Origin: Zancudomyces culisetae
Lineage: Eukaryota > Kickxellomycota > Harpellomycetes > Harpellales > Legeriomycetaceae
NCBI GenBank assembly: GCA_001969505.1
Contig: LSSK01000946.1
Coordinates: 1 to 29,171 of the forward strand
Direction: 5' to 3'
DNA length: 29,171 nt
The notes under the pieces were generated by a model. The model was not told the DNA's origin. It saw nothing but the letters and a program-made list of their open reading frames with translations, and ran no database searches. Both the position numbers and the translations under genes were made by a program. Every line of letters starts with the position of its first letter. Within the stretch, counting starts at the first letter, position 1. Shown in pieces: positions 11,255 to 20,048 of this stretch.

Positions 11255-13459
11255 CTAGATGAAAAGTTTTAATTAACGTTTCCTACATCATACCGTCTTC
11301 CAGGCTAGATGGTAGCAGATATGGCTTTTATTCTGAATTTTACCTCTAGATCTAAAATGTTTAGCTAACATTCATTGTTTCTTTGATTTGGTTGCTGTCT
11401 TTTGTTATTTTTGCTGTCGCAGAAAGTGACAGGTATTTACCTGTCAAATATTTGCCAATATTACCAACTCATTTGACACTTATTTCTGGTATGATTAATA
11501 TGTGTTTGTATAACACATGCAAGTCTGAAAACTGGAAGAGGCAAGGAAACCCAAGAGCTCAAATACCCAAGGTTTAATTTTATTATTATTTATGAACCAG
11601 AACCTATACCACTAGTACACCTGTCTATTTCTACAATAATGTATTAAAGAAGAACAAGTAAAAAAAATGGGGGGGGGAGGTCAAAGAAGAGGGAGACAGA
11701 TATGTTGAAAACTACCATAACCCATATTTACACCAAGAATACGTCATTACACAAGTTGAGTTCCCCTGACCCTTTATAATTACATAATCTCGAAAAAAGT
11801 TACAAACAAAAATACTGGCATGGTTCCCATTACCCGGTTTGAACTGTTGAATTACGAGTTAAGGCAAGTTGGGTCCGGGTACCCATCTCTAAATATCAGT
11901 AACCAACACAAAATCTCCAAAAAGAAGTTGTTTTATTGTTTTATTCATGCTAAATGATCATTTATACACACATATACGTAGAGATACTCTTGTTTTTAGT
12001 ACACCCGACCGTTTCTCCTTTGTTTTTATTTTATTTTTTGTTTGTTTTATTATTTCACATTTTGGATTGAAAAAGAATGTAAAATCTTTGGCAGGCAAAA
12101 ATCAAATGATTCAAGGGGAAAATATATTACAAACATTTTAAAAAAATAAAAAACAAGAGAAAGGAGGTGTGAGGAAGGAGGAGGGAGTTGTTGTGATTTG
12201 TGTTATATTTCTTTTCAAGAGCATCCATTTATGCCAGATGCCTTTTAATGCAGAATTTTAAACCTGATATTATTTTATGAGTGTTTTCAGGAGTGTTTTC
12301 AGGAGTGTTTTCAGGAGTATTTTGATTATTTTCATCTCGAATTGTCAATGGAAATGAGTTCATGTGAATAATCAAATAACCACATTTAAACTTTGTTGAC
12401 CAAGAAAAAAAAAGCGGAATAATGAGCATGTTATATGAAGAAATAAAATTTAAATCATCATGCTGCTGGTCCACAGTTATGGATAAAGAATATCACACTT
12501 ATCCTGTATGTAGTATAAAAAAAAGGAATACAGGGGGAAGGGGGGGGAGGGGGGAGAGCAAATTCCCGACAAAAGTTTATTAGCTTACCCAGTACTACTA
12601 CAAAAAATGGAGAGGTGGGTGAGGAGGTGGAAGTAGAAGCGAAAGTAAGAAAATATATGGGAAAATGTGGCGGGTTGATACGTCATGCACCACAATCGCC
12701 GACATGTCAAAGTACATAGTATATAATGTTGATTATCTAACTTTTTCCTTTTTTTTCGCTATTGTACAAGTCTATAGAATTGAGAACATTTCCTTTGAAA
12801 AAAAAACTAGACAAGGAAGGAAAAAAAAAAGGGCTATTTAAATAGAGAAAGGATGAGTTGTGAGTTCACCTGATATTTGGGATAGTAAACTGTGCCAAAA
12901 GATATAATACAGTATAACCTTAAGCCATGTGAGAACATAGCTAGAAAAATGTTGAAAAAATAAGAGCACATGATTGGAAAGTATCCCGGATTTGGTACGA
13001 TATGTGTTATACTTGGATAAATCCAGACAGGTTTTGAAGGTGTGAAACACAAATAGTCATCTTGGATTTCGCAGAATTTAAAACACAACACAACACAACA
13101 CCACGAATCATATCATAATCCAATTTATGGCACAAGACGTGTATGAAACGAATTCAAGACAGTTATAAAACATTTAAAGTAATACAAAAGAAAGAAAAAA
13201 AAGAAGAAAAAAGATAATAGATTATAAATTGTTGGTTTGATTTTTAATTTGGATAGATATATACACCATCTTGGTCATTAAGATTATTATTAATAATTAA
13301 TTAAGTAATAAAGCAATTAGTATCTCTAAAGTTTAAGGATTGTATAATAGACCTACTTTGCTATTAAATACGCAGACTAGTTGTATAATAATTTTTGTAA
13401 ACGTATAAAGAAAGAAACACCGGAAATAAATAGACGAGGGTATAATATATTGGATAATA
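11255..13459. other. Gene-poor spacer with simple repeats and poly-G runs
   Basis: About 2.2 kb between divergent genes: the unrecognised minus-strand gene and the M28 gene. It contains G-runs (near 11670 and 12533-12555), a 12-bp tandem repeat (12279-12326) and a GC-richer patch near 11830-11885 with opposed ACCCGG/CCGGGT. Short open frames here have no recognisable motif. No gene is supported. The right end includes the 5' flank of the M28 gene. Confidence 0.6.
12279..12326. repeat. 12-bp tandem repeat, three perfect copies plus one degenerate
   Basis: Unit GAGTGTTTTCAG at 12279-12290, 12291-12302 and 12303-12314, followed by a diverged fourth copy (GAGTATTTTGAT). It lies in non-coding DNA and reads as Glu-Asn-Thr-Pro repeats in a minus-strand open frame that I do not consider a gene. 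Confidence 0.9.
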
Positions 13460-15328
13460 ATGACTCGAGGAGAAATTGAGAGGCTATTGCCTAGAGCAAA
13501 CAGCCAAGCTCTAGAAGAACAAGGTACCTTGCAAACATATTCTGTATACTATCGAAAAATAAAGTGATACAAATATAAATGTAAATAAAAATAGAAACAC
13601 AAGGGATTTGGTTTGCTAGGTCGCGAATAACATTTGTAGTACTTTTAGTGTTGGCAATACTATACTTTTCATATCTTAGCGTTACGACAGGAGATACCAT
13701 CAATCTAAGTATGTATATGCTATGTCCCTTTCCCCTTCCTTCTCTCTCACTGAATAAAAATATTAGAGATTATTATTATTATTATTATTGTCATTATTTT
13801 GTAAAGTAACACTCTTTAACCATGGATATGCTACAAATATGTATGCAATTATAGATATAGAAGGTATCAGAAAACATCTCGTGCAGTTTAATTCTATAGC
13901 CATAAACGATAACAATTCTCGGTCAACAGCAAATGGATATAACGAAACAGCCAGTTATGTTATTGCAAGACTGAAAGAGGCAGGGAGTTGTGATGTTACA
14001 ACGCAGGAGTTCAAGGTGCCAGTTTGGACACAGCTGGGGGATGCTAAACTAGAATTGAACACGTATGATGATAATGAAAGTAAAAAAGTGGAGTTTACAT
14101 TTTCCGCGGATTTTGGATGTAAGAATATTTAGCTAGTATATAAGAATACCACAAAACTAACACTCTTTTTGGGGGGGATGAATAACTTTACAATCTAATC
14201 CTTATAGATTTGAGATATGGTGGTGAGAATGCAACTCTTGAAAACAAAGAGATATTGTATATCCCTAAGGGAGGATGTGGAGTCGAGAAAGACGATGCTG
14301 ATGTGGGATCGAAAATAGCAATAATCGAAACGACAGAAGGTTGTGATTTGTTCCAGACAGCATACGCATTAGAGCAGGCAGGCGCGGCTGCGGTTTTGGT
14401 ATCGACACCAAAAGGCGCAAAAAAACCGTCGTGGGCACGGGTAAGGATAGTGGAGTGGAAAGAAGGGGATCCATTAATGTCTATTCCAGTGCTTTCGATA
14501 ACACACTCAACCTTCCAAACAATTATGGCAGCTAAAAACGCACGACTTGACCTCGAAACAAACGCCAAAATTGACATCCACACCACCAGCAACATCATCT
14601 GTGAAGGCAAGCTGGGTGCCCGAAACAGTACTATTGTCGTTGGAGCACATCTGGATTCGGTGGCTGCTGGGCCTGGTATCAACGACAACGGTTCGGGTGC
14701 TGCTTCGATTCTAGAAATTTTCCTGACACTATCTCGAAGCCGATATATTCCAAAAAACCGCCTCGTCTTTGCCTGGTGGGGCTCTGAAGAAGATGGATTA
14801 CTAGGATCACGGCATTTTGTCAGGACATTGCTTGAAGACCAAACAAACAACCCAAAGCTTTCGACTCTAAACACCACCTGGTCCCATATTGCAATGAACC
14901 TCAATTTTGACATGTTGGGCTCTCCAAACTACATTCCCATGATCCATAACGGATCCGATGCCCCAGGCGCTGCCCGTCTAGGCTCCGAGTATATCCAGTC
15001 ACGCTTTGAACACTTTTTCCAAACTACTCATCAGCCTTATAAGCTCACCCCCATGATCGCTGGCTCCGATTTCCTGCCTTTTACCGCCAATGGAATTCCC
15101 TCTGGTGGCTGTCTAACCGGTGCCTCCGAAATAAAGACTGCTGAAGAAGCCAAGACTTTTGGCGGCATGGCAAATGCACAGTTAGACCCTTGCTACCATC
15201 AGGCCTGTGACAATCTTGTAAACGTCAATTTTTCTGCTCTTAACATAATGTCGACCGCTGCTCTTAATATGATCATTGAGTTTTCCTCAGAGAAACGGTT
15301 GAGAAGACAACTGGTCCCAGTGATATAG
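13460..15328 (+). CDS. M28-family zinc aminopeptidase, N-terminal membrane anchor
   Basis: Four exons: 13460-13523, 13604-13708, 13855-14118 and 14208-15328; introns of 80, 146 and 89 nt. The spliced frame gives 517 residues. Residues 1-28 are polar, 29-48 are a hydrophobic helix without a clear cleavage site, and the rest should face the vacuole lumen or cell exterior (type II). A PA-like insert (about 140-270) precedes the peptidase domain. The M28 zinc and catalytic residues are all visible: H292 (GAHLDSV), D304 (GINDNGSG), E338/E339 (WWGSEED), D379 (NFDM) and H475 (CYHQACD). Family role: removal of N-terminal residues from peptides, as in vacuolar or secreted aminopeptidase Y/leucine aminopeptidases. 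Several N-x-S/T sites fit a secretory-pathway protein. Exon 3 has two usable acceptors (after 13854 and 13860) that differ by two codons. Substrate unknown. Confidence 0.9.
13769..13789. repeat. (ATT)n microsatellite in M28 intron 2
   Basis: Seven consecutive ATT units inside the second intron of the M28 gene, before the acceptor region. Confidence 0.9.
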
Positions 15329-15333
15329 TATCA

Positions 15334-15360
15334 ATTATTATTATTATTATTATTATTATT
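15334..15360. repeat. (ATT)n microsatellite after the M28 stop
   Basis: Nine ATT units starting six bases after the M28 stop codon, probably in the 3' UTR. Confidence 0.9.
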
Positions 15361-15514
15361 CTTTTTCTTCTTTATTCTGCTTTTTTTTTTAGCTTGTAAC
15401 CAATGTGTATTTATTTTAGTATTTATCACAAGATATTCATCAAGTGAAATACTTGTTTACGCTAAAACGCGAAAGTACACTATGGTTGAAGAGGATAAAT
15501 TAAGTTTGTCCAAT

Positions 15515-15533
15515 ACACACACACACACACACA
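15515..15533. repeat. (AC)n microsatellite
   Basis: Nine and a half AC units in the spacer between the convergent M28 and METTL25-like genes. Confidence 0.9.
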
Positions 15534-15805
15534 AATCAATTGCATTATCGTTTCTACCTTTCCACCTTGATTGCTACAACAATTTAAACAGTCAAGCTTT
15601 AGGCCACAATACACAAGTAAAACAAAGAGCTCTCACTTGGCTTGAACATGTGTTGGTCATAAGTAGTTGGTTATTTACAAAATCAGTTTTCTTAACAACA
15701 TGAACTTTTTGGTAAGGTTCTAGAGGCGGCTTGGGTTCCTCCTACCTTTTTGCTAGAAAAAAATATAAAAAGTGAGGGAAGAGAAGAGAAGAGAAGATGA
15801 GGAGA

Positions 15806-17509
15806 TTAATAGACTACCAGAGCCAAGTTTCTTGGAGATATTAATTGGTCGAATACTGGAACAATACAAACGTTTAAGCATCTTGACCTGTCACCACCAC
15901 CACCATCATCACCATAATTCAACCCTGACGATGCGTGAGTTGATATGTTCTCGGCTAAATAAAAATATCTGTCCAAAACGATAACAGTCTCCAGAATTTT
16001 TGCAAACACGCATTTCAATAGCCACATGATAGCAAGCTTCTTTCTTTCTAGGTCACGCTCAGTCTCATTAGACGAAATCGCCTTTGCATCCTCCAAAAGT
16101 AGCTGTAGTGATGGATCAACAGTATCCCTACCGCTCTCTTGGGTATTGTCACGACCACATATTTCGGTTTTTGTTCTAGTATTTGTACAAAGCGATTTTA
16201 CACAGTATTCGTAAAAACTCAGGCTTGTCGGATCGGGAATTTTGCCCATTTTTTTACTAGAAAGAGTTATCCCATGTCGCACAACCAACTGCTGCAACTT
16301 TGAACGATAATAGAGCTTGGTGACACCAATAGACAAGGTATTGTGGTTCCAAGATGCGACTGTTTGATTAGCCAGATTCAGTTCGTTTTCGTTCATCATG
16401 AACACTTGGTCTTCGGTTTGGGCTGCATGGGGGTAAGAGTGAGAGTGAGAGTGAGAGTGAGAGTAAGGGTAAGGGTAAGAGTAAGGGTAAGGGTATAGTT
16501 CGGGGTAGTTGTTGCTATTTGGCTTAAGCATCGAAGAAAGCCCTAGATTTTCTGTCCTATTTGCAATCAGGTTGTAACAACATCCCACCAACACCATACT
16601 CTTGCACCTTTTTTCCATCAAAAACGTTTTTATAATATCCACACTCAGATCACCGCAGCAATGCAAACCCACAATTGCATAATCCTGTCCATTAAAATAA
16701 CCCATGTACTCATGCGTACCATTACCATTACCACTACCATCACTATCACCAATGTTATCCATACACTTAAAAAATCCGCTCTTATAGGTAATAGAACCAG
16801 TCTTTATAGAGTTAGAAGTCTTTTTATCCAGTTTTTTTGCTCCATTCTCGTTTTTATTATCCAACGCCAGCACATTCTTATTGTACTTGTAGGCCAGCTC
16901 TCTACTAAGATATCCTTTTCCAGAACCAATATCAATTATGTTTTTGACACCACATACTCTATCAATCAACTGTGAGACATGCTGGACCTCGTGCAGTTTT
17001 TTGTGATTTTTCCCGATATCTAGACTTTTTGCTTGCTTTCCGCTAAACTTGTCGCTATTACTACGCCTCGTATCACTTTTATTGGTATCGCTATGTTCAT
17101 CGTTGTCTTCTCTAAAGTTCTTCAACGGTGGATTTGGCATGAATTTCCTGTCAAAGCTATACTTTTCACAACCTGAAAGGAAATCAACTAATCCCCCAGC
17201 ATCTCCATTTTTGGTCCCACCGCCCAAGCTGTCGATCTGTTGTTCTTCCTTGACAACCTGTAACAGTACGCTTTTTGTGGCTACATTTAAAAGATCCTGA
17301 TCAGAATACAAAAGCAACTCGGCTTGCCAATCCTGTGGTAAGGTCGCAAACTGCTCCTCAGCAAAGAAATTTGTAATGTGATTTTTTCCAAGCCATTTGT
17401 ACTTGTTGTAAAACTCTATTGTCTTGACATAACACGCTTTCTGATCCTCTAGGGAATTCGAATTAAACCCGGAATATATACTCTGTGAGCTCATTGGAAT
17501 GTGTATCAT
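15806..17509 (-). CDS. METTL25/RRNAD1-like methyltransferase-domain protein
   Basis: A single-exon 567-residue protein of the METTL25/METTL25B family (Methyltransf_32 type). N-terminal block FYNKYKWL...ITNFF and LPQDW (33-61) matches the family start. The SAM-binding motif I is IDIGSGKG (192-199), with LALD (214-217) as the likely post-motif acidic residue. GLHCCGDLS (281-289) and VLVGCCYNL (306-314) follow, and the closing motif VPVFDQLISPRNLAL (550-564) is the family C-terminus, so the gene looks complete. Two low-complexity insertions separate conserved blocks: a charged Asp/Ser/Lys segment (132-172) and a Tyr-Pro/His-Ser dipeptide tract (338-361). No signal peptide or membrane segment. 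The substrate is not deducible; related human proteins are poorly characterised. A second Met at residue 6 is an alternative start. Confidence 0.88.
   Translation of the reverse strand: MIHIPMSSQSIYSGFNSNSLEDQKACYVKTIEFYNKYKWLGKNHITNFFAEEQFATLPQDWQAELLLYSDQDLLNVATKSVLLQVVKEEQQIDSLGGGTKNGDAGGLVDFLSGCEKYSFDRKFMPNPPLKNFREDNDEHSDTNKSDTRRSNSDKFSGKQAKSLDIGKNHKKLHEVQHVSQLIDRVCGVKNIIDIGSGKGYLSRELAYKYNKNVLALDNKNENGAKKLDKKTSNSIKTGSITYKSGFFKCMDNIGDSDGSGNGNGTHEYMGYFNGQDYAIVGLHCCGDLSVDIIKTFLMEKRCKSMVLVGCCYNLIANRTENLGLSSMLKPNSNNYPELYPYPYSYPYPYSHSHSHSHSYPHAAQTEDQVFMMNENELNLANQTVASWNHNTLSIGVTKLYYRSKLQQLVVRHGITLSSKKMGKIPDPTSLSFYEYCVKSLCTNTRTKTEICGRDNTQESGRDTVDPSLQLLLEDAKAISSNETERDLERKKLAIMWLLKCVFAKILETVIVLDRYFYLAENISTHASSGLNYGDDGGGGDRSRCLNVCIVPVFDQLISPRNLALVVY
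16431..16497. repeat. Coding hexanucleotide repeat (GAGTGA/GTAAGG), Tyr-Pro/His-Ser tract
   Basis: Eleven tandem six-base units of two interdigitated variants. They are in frame on the minus strand and encode alternating Tyr-Pro, Tyr-Ser and His-Ser in the METTL25-like protein (about 338-361). GGGTAA units look telomere-like, but the array is coding and internal. Confidence 0.9.
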
Positions 17510-17831
17510 GTATTTAGTTTTCTAGATTCTCCATTTCTATTTAAAAAAAAATATTTGATTGAAATAATATCTAATCAAATTAAACTTGTTTATATGTGTA
17601 TATTTATTTTTTATTTTTTTTTACACAGGTTATACCCACCCCCCCCCACCTCCAAAATAAACGCAGTAGGATTATAGGAATAAGATTAATATATAGTTTT
17701 TAAGGTCAATAAACTTCGATTGAGTTGCAAGAAAAGATGAAATTGCACATGATTCTTTATTGCTTAAAAAAAAACATACACACATACACAGATGCACCCA
17801 AAATAGAAAAGAAAACAGAAAGAAAAAAAGA
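17510..17831. other. Intergenic region, METTL25-like 5' flank and TPI 3' end
   Basis: 322 bp, AT-rich with a poly-C run near 17640-17647. It contains the likely TPI polyadenylation signal. No gene seen. Confidence 0.7.
17756..17761 (-). terminator. AATAAA polyadenylation signal of TPI
   Basis: On the minus strand AATAAA lies about 70 nt after the TPI stop codon, a plausible 3'-end processing signal. Confidence 0.45.
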
Positions 17832-18744
17832 TTATTTCATGGCATTGCAGATATCAGCAAATGAAGGCTTAAGCGAGGCACCACCAACAAGGAAACCGTC
17901 AACATCAGGCTTGCGACCAATCTCGGCACAGTTCTTCTCGTTTACTGAACCACCATAGATGATTCTGGTGTTCTCAGCAGCACCGGCAGAAATGAGTCTG
18001 GACAAGAATGCTCTGATATCCTTGTGAACCTCTTGGGCTTGCTCAGGAGTGGCAACTTTACCGGTTCCGATGGCCCACACTGGCTCGTAAGCAATTACAA
18101 TGTTCTCCCAGTCCTTTTCGTTGGGGAGGATATCGATGACTGCCTTGAGTTGTCTTTCAACTACTTGTTGAGTTGCACCGGCTTCGCGCTCTTCCAAAAG
18201 CTCACCACAGCACAGAATAACCTTGAGGCCTACTGATAGAGCCTTCTTTGTCTTTTTGGCAACGAATTCATCGCTCTCTCCAAAGATATTGCGGCGTTCA
18301 GAGTGGCCCAAAATTACCCACTTGGCTCCAACGTCTTTTAACATTTCAGCACTGATTTCACCAGTGTATGCACCGCTATCCTCATCGTGGCAGTTTTCTC
18401 CGGCGACTCCCCAGTCCTTTCGTAGCTTTTCAGCCAAAAGTGGGATGTAGACGGCTGGTGCACCAATAACAACCTCTATTTTTATAAATATTATTAATGC
18501 GTTTATTATCGTTAGACAACAAAAGTAAAAGTAGCTCTACATTTTCCTTTCCTCCATTTAATTTTTCTTTTTCTTTTTCTTTTTCTTTCCATTGTTTATT
18601 TAGGTTGTAATTAAATGCTAAGGTTTTTATTTTACCTGTTCCTTCGACAATGTCGCTGGCGTTGAGAGCACCAGTGAGCGATTCGATAGATTTTACCGAA
18701 CCGTTCATCTTCCAGTTTCCACCGACCAAGAATGTGCGAGTCAT
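17832..18744 (-). CDS. TPI1: Triose-phosphate isomerase
   Basis: Two exons (18636-18744 and 17832-18475) separated by a 160-nt intron in phase 1 after codon 36; donor GTAAAA, acceptor AATAG. The junction restores [18 protein letters not shown]. The protein has 250 residues, the normal TPI length, and a TIM-barrel fold. It interconverts dihydroxyacetone phosphate and glyceraldehyde-3-phosphate in cytosolic glycolysis. Catalytic residues are present: K12 (GGNWKMNG), H94 (ILGHSERR) and E167 ([12 protein letters not shown], flexible loop 6 at 168-176). The phosphate-binding GGSVN (211-215) and [11 protein letters not shown] (230-240) are intact. The usual AQN after strand 3 reads GEN here (62-64), so the common Gln is Glu. 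The intron contains a (TTTTTC)n tract on the plus strand. The leader is CT-rich with a C-run on the sense strand, as in highly expressed fungal genes. Confidence 0.97.
18562..18588. repeat. (TTTTTC)n hexanucleotide repeat in the TPI intron
   Basis: Four to five tandem TTTTTC units within the TPI intron; the sense strand reads GAAAAA repeats. Confidence 0.85.
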
Positions 18745-20048
18745 TTTGCTTGTATATTTGATCCTTTTTTTTGGGGGGAGAGTTTCAAAGTTTTACTTCA
18801 AAAAAAAAAACTAGTTTATGTACTGTACTTGAATTTTTTTTTTATCTTGAAGAAAAGCAGGATAAAACTCAGTATTTATATTATCAGATTTTGTTCAAAC
18901 ACTGAAAAATATACCAATTCAGTTTACTAAACACCTAAAATTGGTAATTGAATTAAGCTAATGAGAATCCAAGCTGAAAAATGATACAAAAAACAGGTGT
19001 TTTTTATATGAGCCTGTAGTTTTGTGGGGTGAGAAAGATTCATGATGGTTACTCTTTCTGAAGATAGATAAAACAACAACAATAAAAATAAAAAACAGCT
19101 GAAAAAATTCATTGCCATAAAAATATAAGGCTGTAAAAGATAATTGGCTTAAACCAGAAAATCAATCAAATCAAGTCGAAACAGATTCGGCATTGCGAGT
19201 ACTTGTAATACAAGACAAAGCTGTTTTATTTTCTGCTGCTTTTATGCAAACTATCATATTTCTGTCTGTTGTTTTGCAATCATGCAGGTAACATGGCATT
19301 CCTTTACTTTTGTTGCAGGACTATTATGCGCACTACCTCAGAATGCCTTATGAATACAAGTTCCCTATTGAATGGGAATAAAAAAAATTCAGGTAGTAGA
19401 GTGAGCAAAAGCGATTAGCAAGTGGACACAACTGAATATACAGATTTTGTCTGAGGTACAAGTATGGCGTAGATGATTAAAAGATCTAATGTCTTTATTT
19501 ATAATCAATTTCAAGATATTGGCTCGTTTTTAATTATTTAATATATTTTTTAGTTCTGTAGTATTTGCATGGCTAGACATGGCAGTTAAAAAGGTATAAA
19601 AAAAAACCACGCGATTCAAATATATAATAAAAATTGGTAATGTAAAATGAGTACCAGCAAACCAAACACTTAATCCAGCATAATGCTAAACTTCAGTAGT
19701 CACCAATTGTAAACTGTAACAAAAAATGAGTTTATTTGGTATCAAACGATCCTGTATATAAAAGTAAAATACAAAGAGGGAAAAATAGATAACCCGAGAA
19801 GATCAGAACCGAAGAACTCAAGTGACTGGACTGAATTAGTCTGGTTTGGTTTGGTTTGGTTTGGTTTGGTTTGGCATGAGTTGAGTTGAGTTGAGTTGAG
19901 TTGAGTTGAGTTGAGCTGAGTTGAGTTGAGTTGAGTTGAGTTGGTTTGATTTGGTTTGGTTTCTAGTCGAATCAACCAAAAAAAAAGGAAAAAAAAGTAG
20001 ATACACACAGAGTGAATGAGTAAGTGCGAGTGTGACCAATTTTATCTA
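18745..20048. other. Intergenic region between TPI and HSP78, with pentamer array
   Basis: About 1.3 kb, AT-rich. The left end carries the TPI promoter region (sense-strand C-run near 18772). The right end, behind the HSP78 stop, contains the pentanucleotide array at 19842-19962. Minus-strand open frames that cross the array are an artefact of a repeat unit free of stop codons. No gene seen. Confidence 0.7.
19842..19962. repeat. Three-block pentanucleotide array (TTTGG)-(TTGAG)-(TTTGG)
   Basis: TTTGG units at 19842-19874, then about 13 TTGAG units at 19876-19940 with one TTGAGC variant (19911-19916), then TTTGG/TTTGA units to 19962. The array lies about 90-210 bp past the HSP78 stop, so it may be in its 3' UTR, where the sense strand reads CCAAA and CTCAA. 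Confidence 0.92.

Larger units (their letters stand above)
15329..15805. other. Intergenic region between convergent genes, with microsatellites
   Basis: Spacer between the M28 and METTL25-like 3' ends. It holds (ATT)n at 15334-15360 just after the M28 stop, (AC)n at 15515-15533, and a short GAGAA repeat near 15778-15795. The open frame that spans the AC repeat (15482-15703) has no recognisable motif. Confidence 0.7.

Noticed and set aside
11830-11885. Possible decayed tRNA around opposed ACCCGG/CCGGGT
   Set aside because: No A box, anticodon stem or consistent acceptor stem could be formed.
12229-12474. Minus-strand frame with Glu-Asn-Thr-Pro repeats
   Set aside because: The repeats come from a 12-bp tandem repeat; flanking residues look like translated non-coding DNA.
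15889-15912. CAC/CAT trinucleotide repeat that looks like a His-tag on the plus strand
   Set aside because: It is the reverse complement of Asp/Gly codons (GDDGGGGD) in the METTL25-like protein.
16431-16497. GGGTAA units resembling telomere repeats
   Set aside because: They are in frame inside the METTL25-like coding region and mixed with GAGTGA units, so not an interstitial telomere.
19742-20039. Two overlapping minus-strand frames with Asn-Ser-Thr-Gln-Leu and Lys-Pro-Asn-Gln-Thr repeats
   Set aside because: Open only because the pentanucleotide array contains no stop in any frame.
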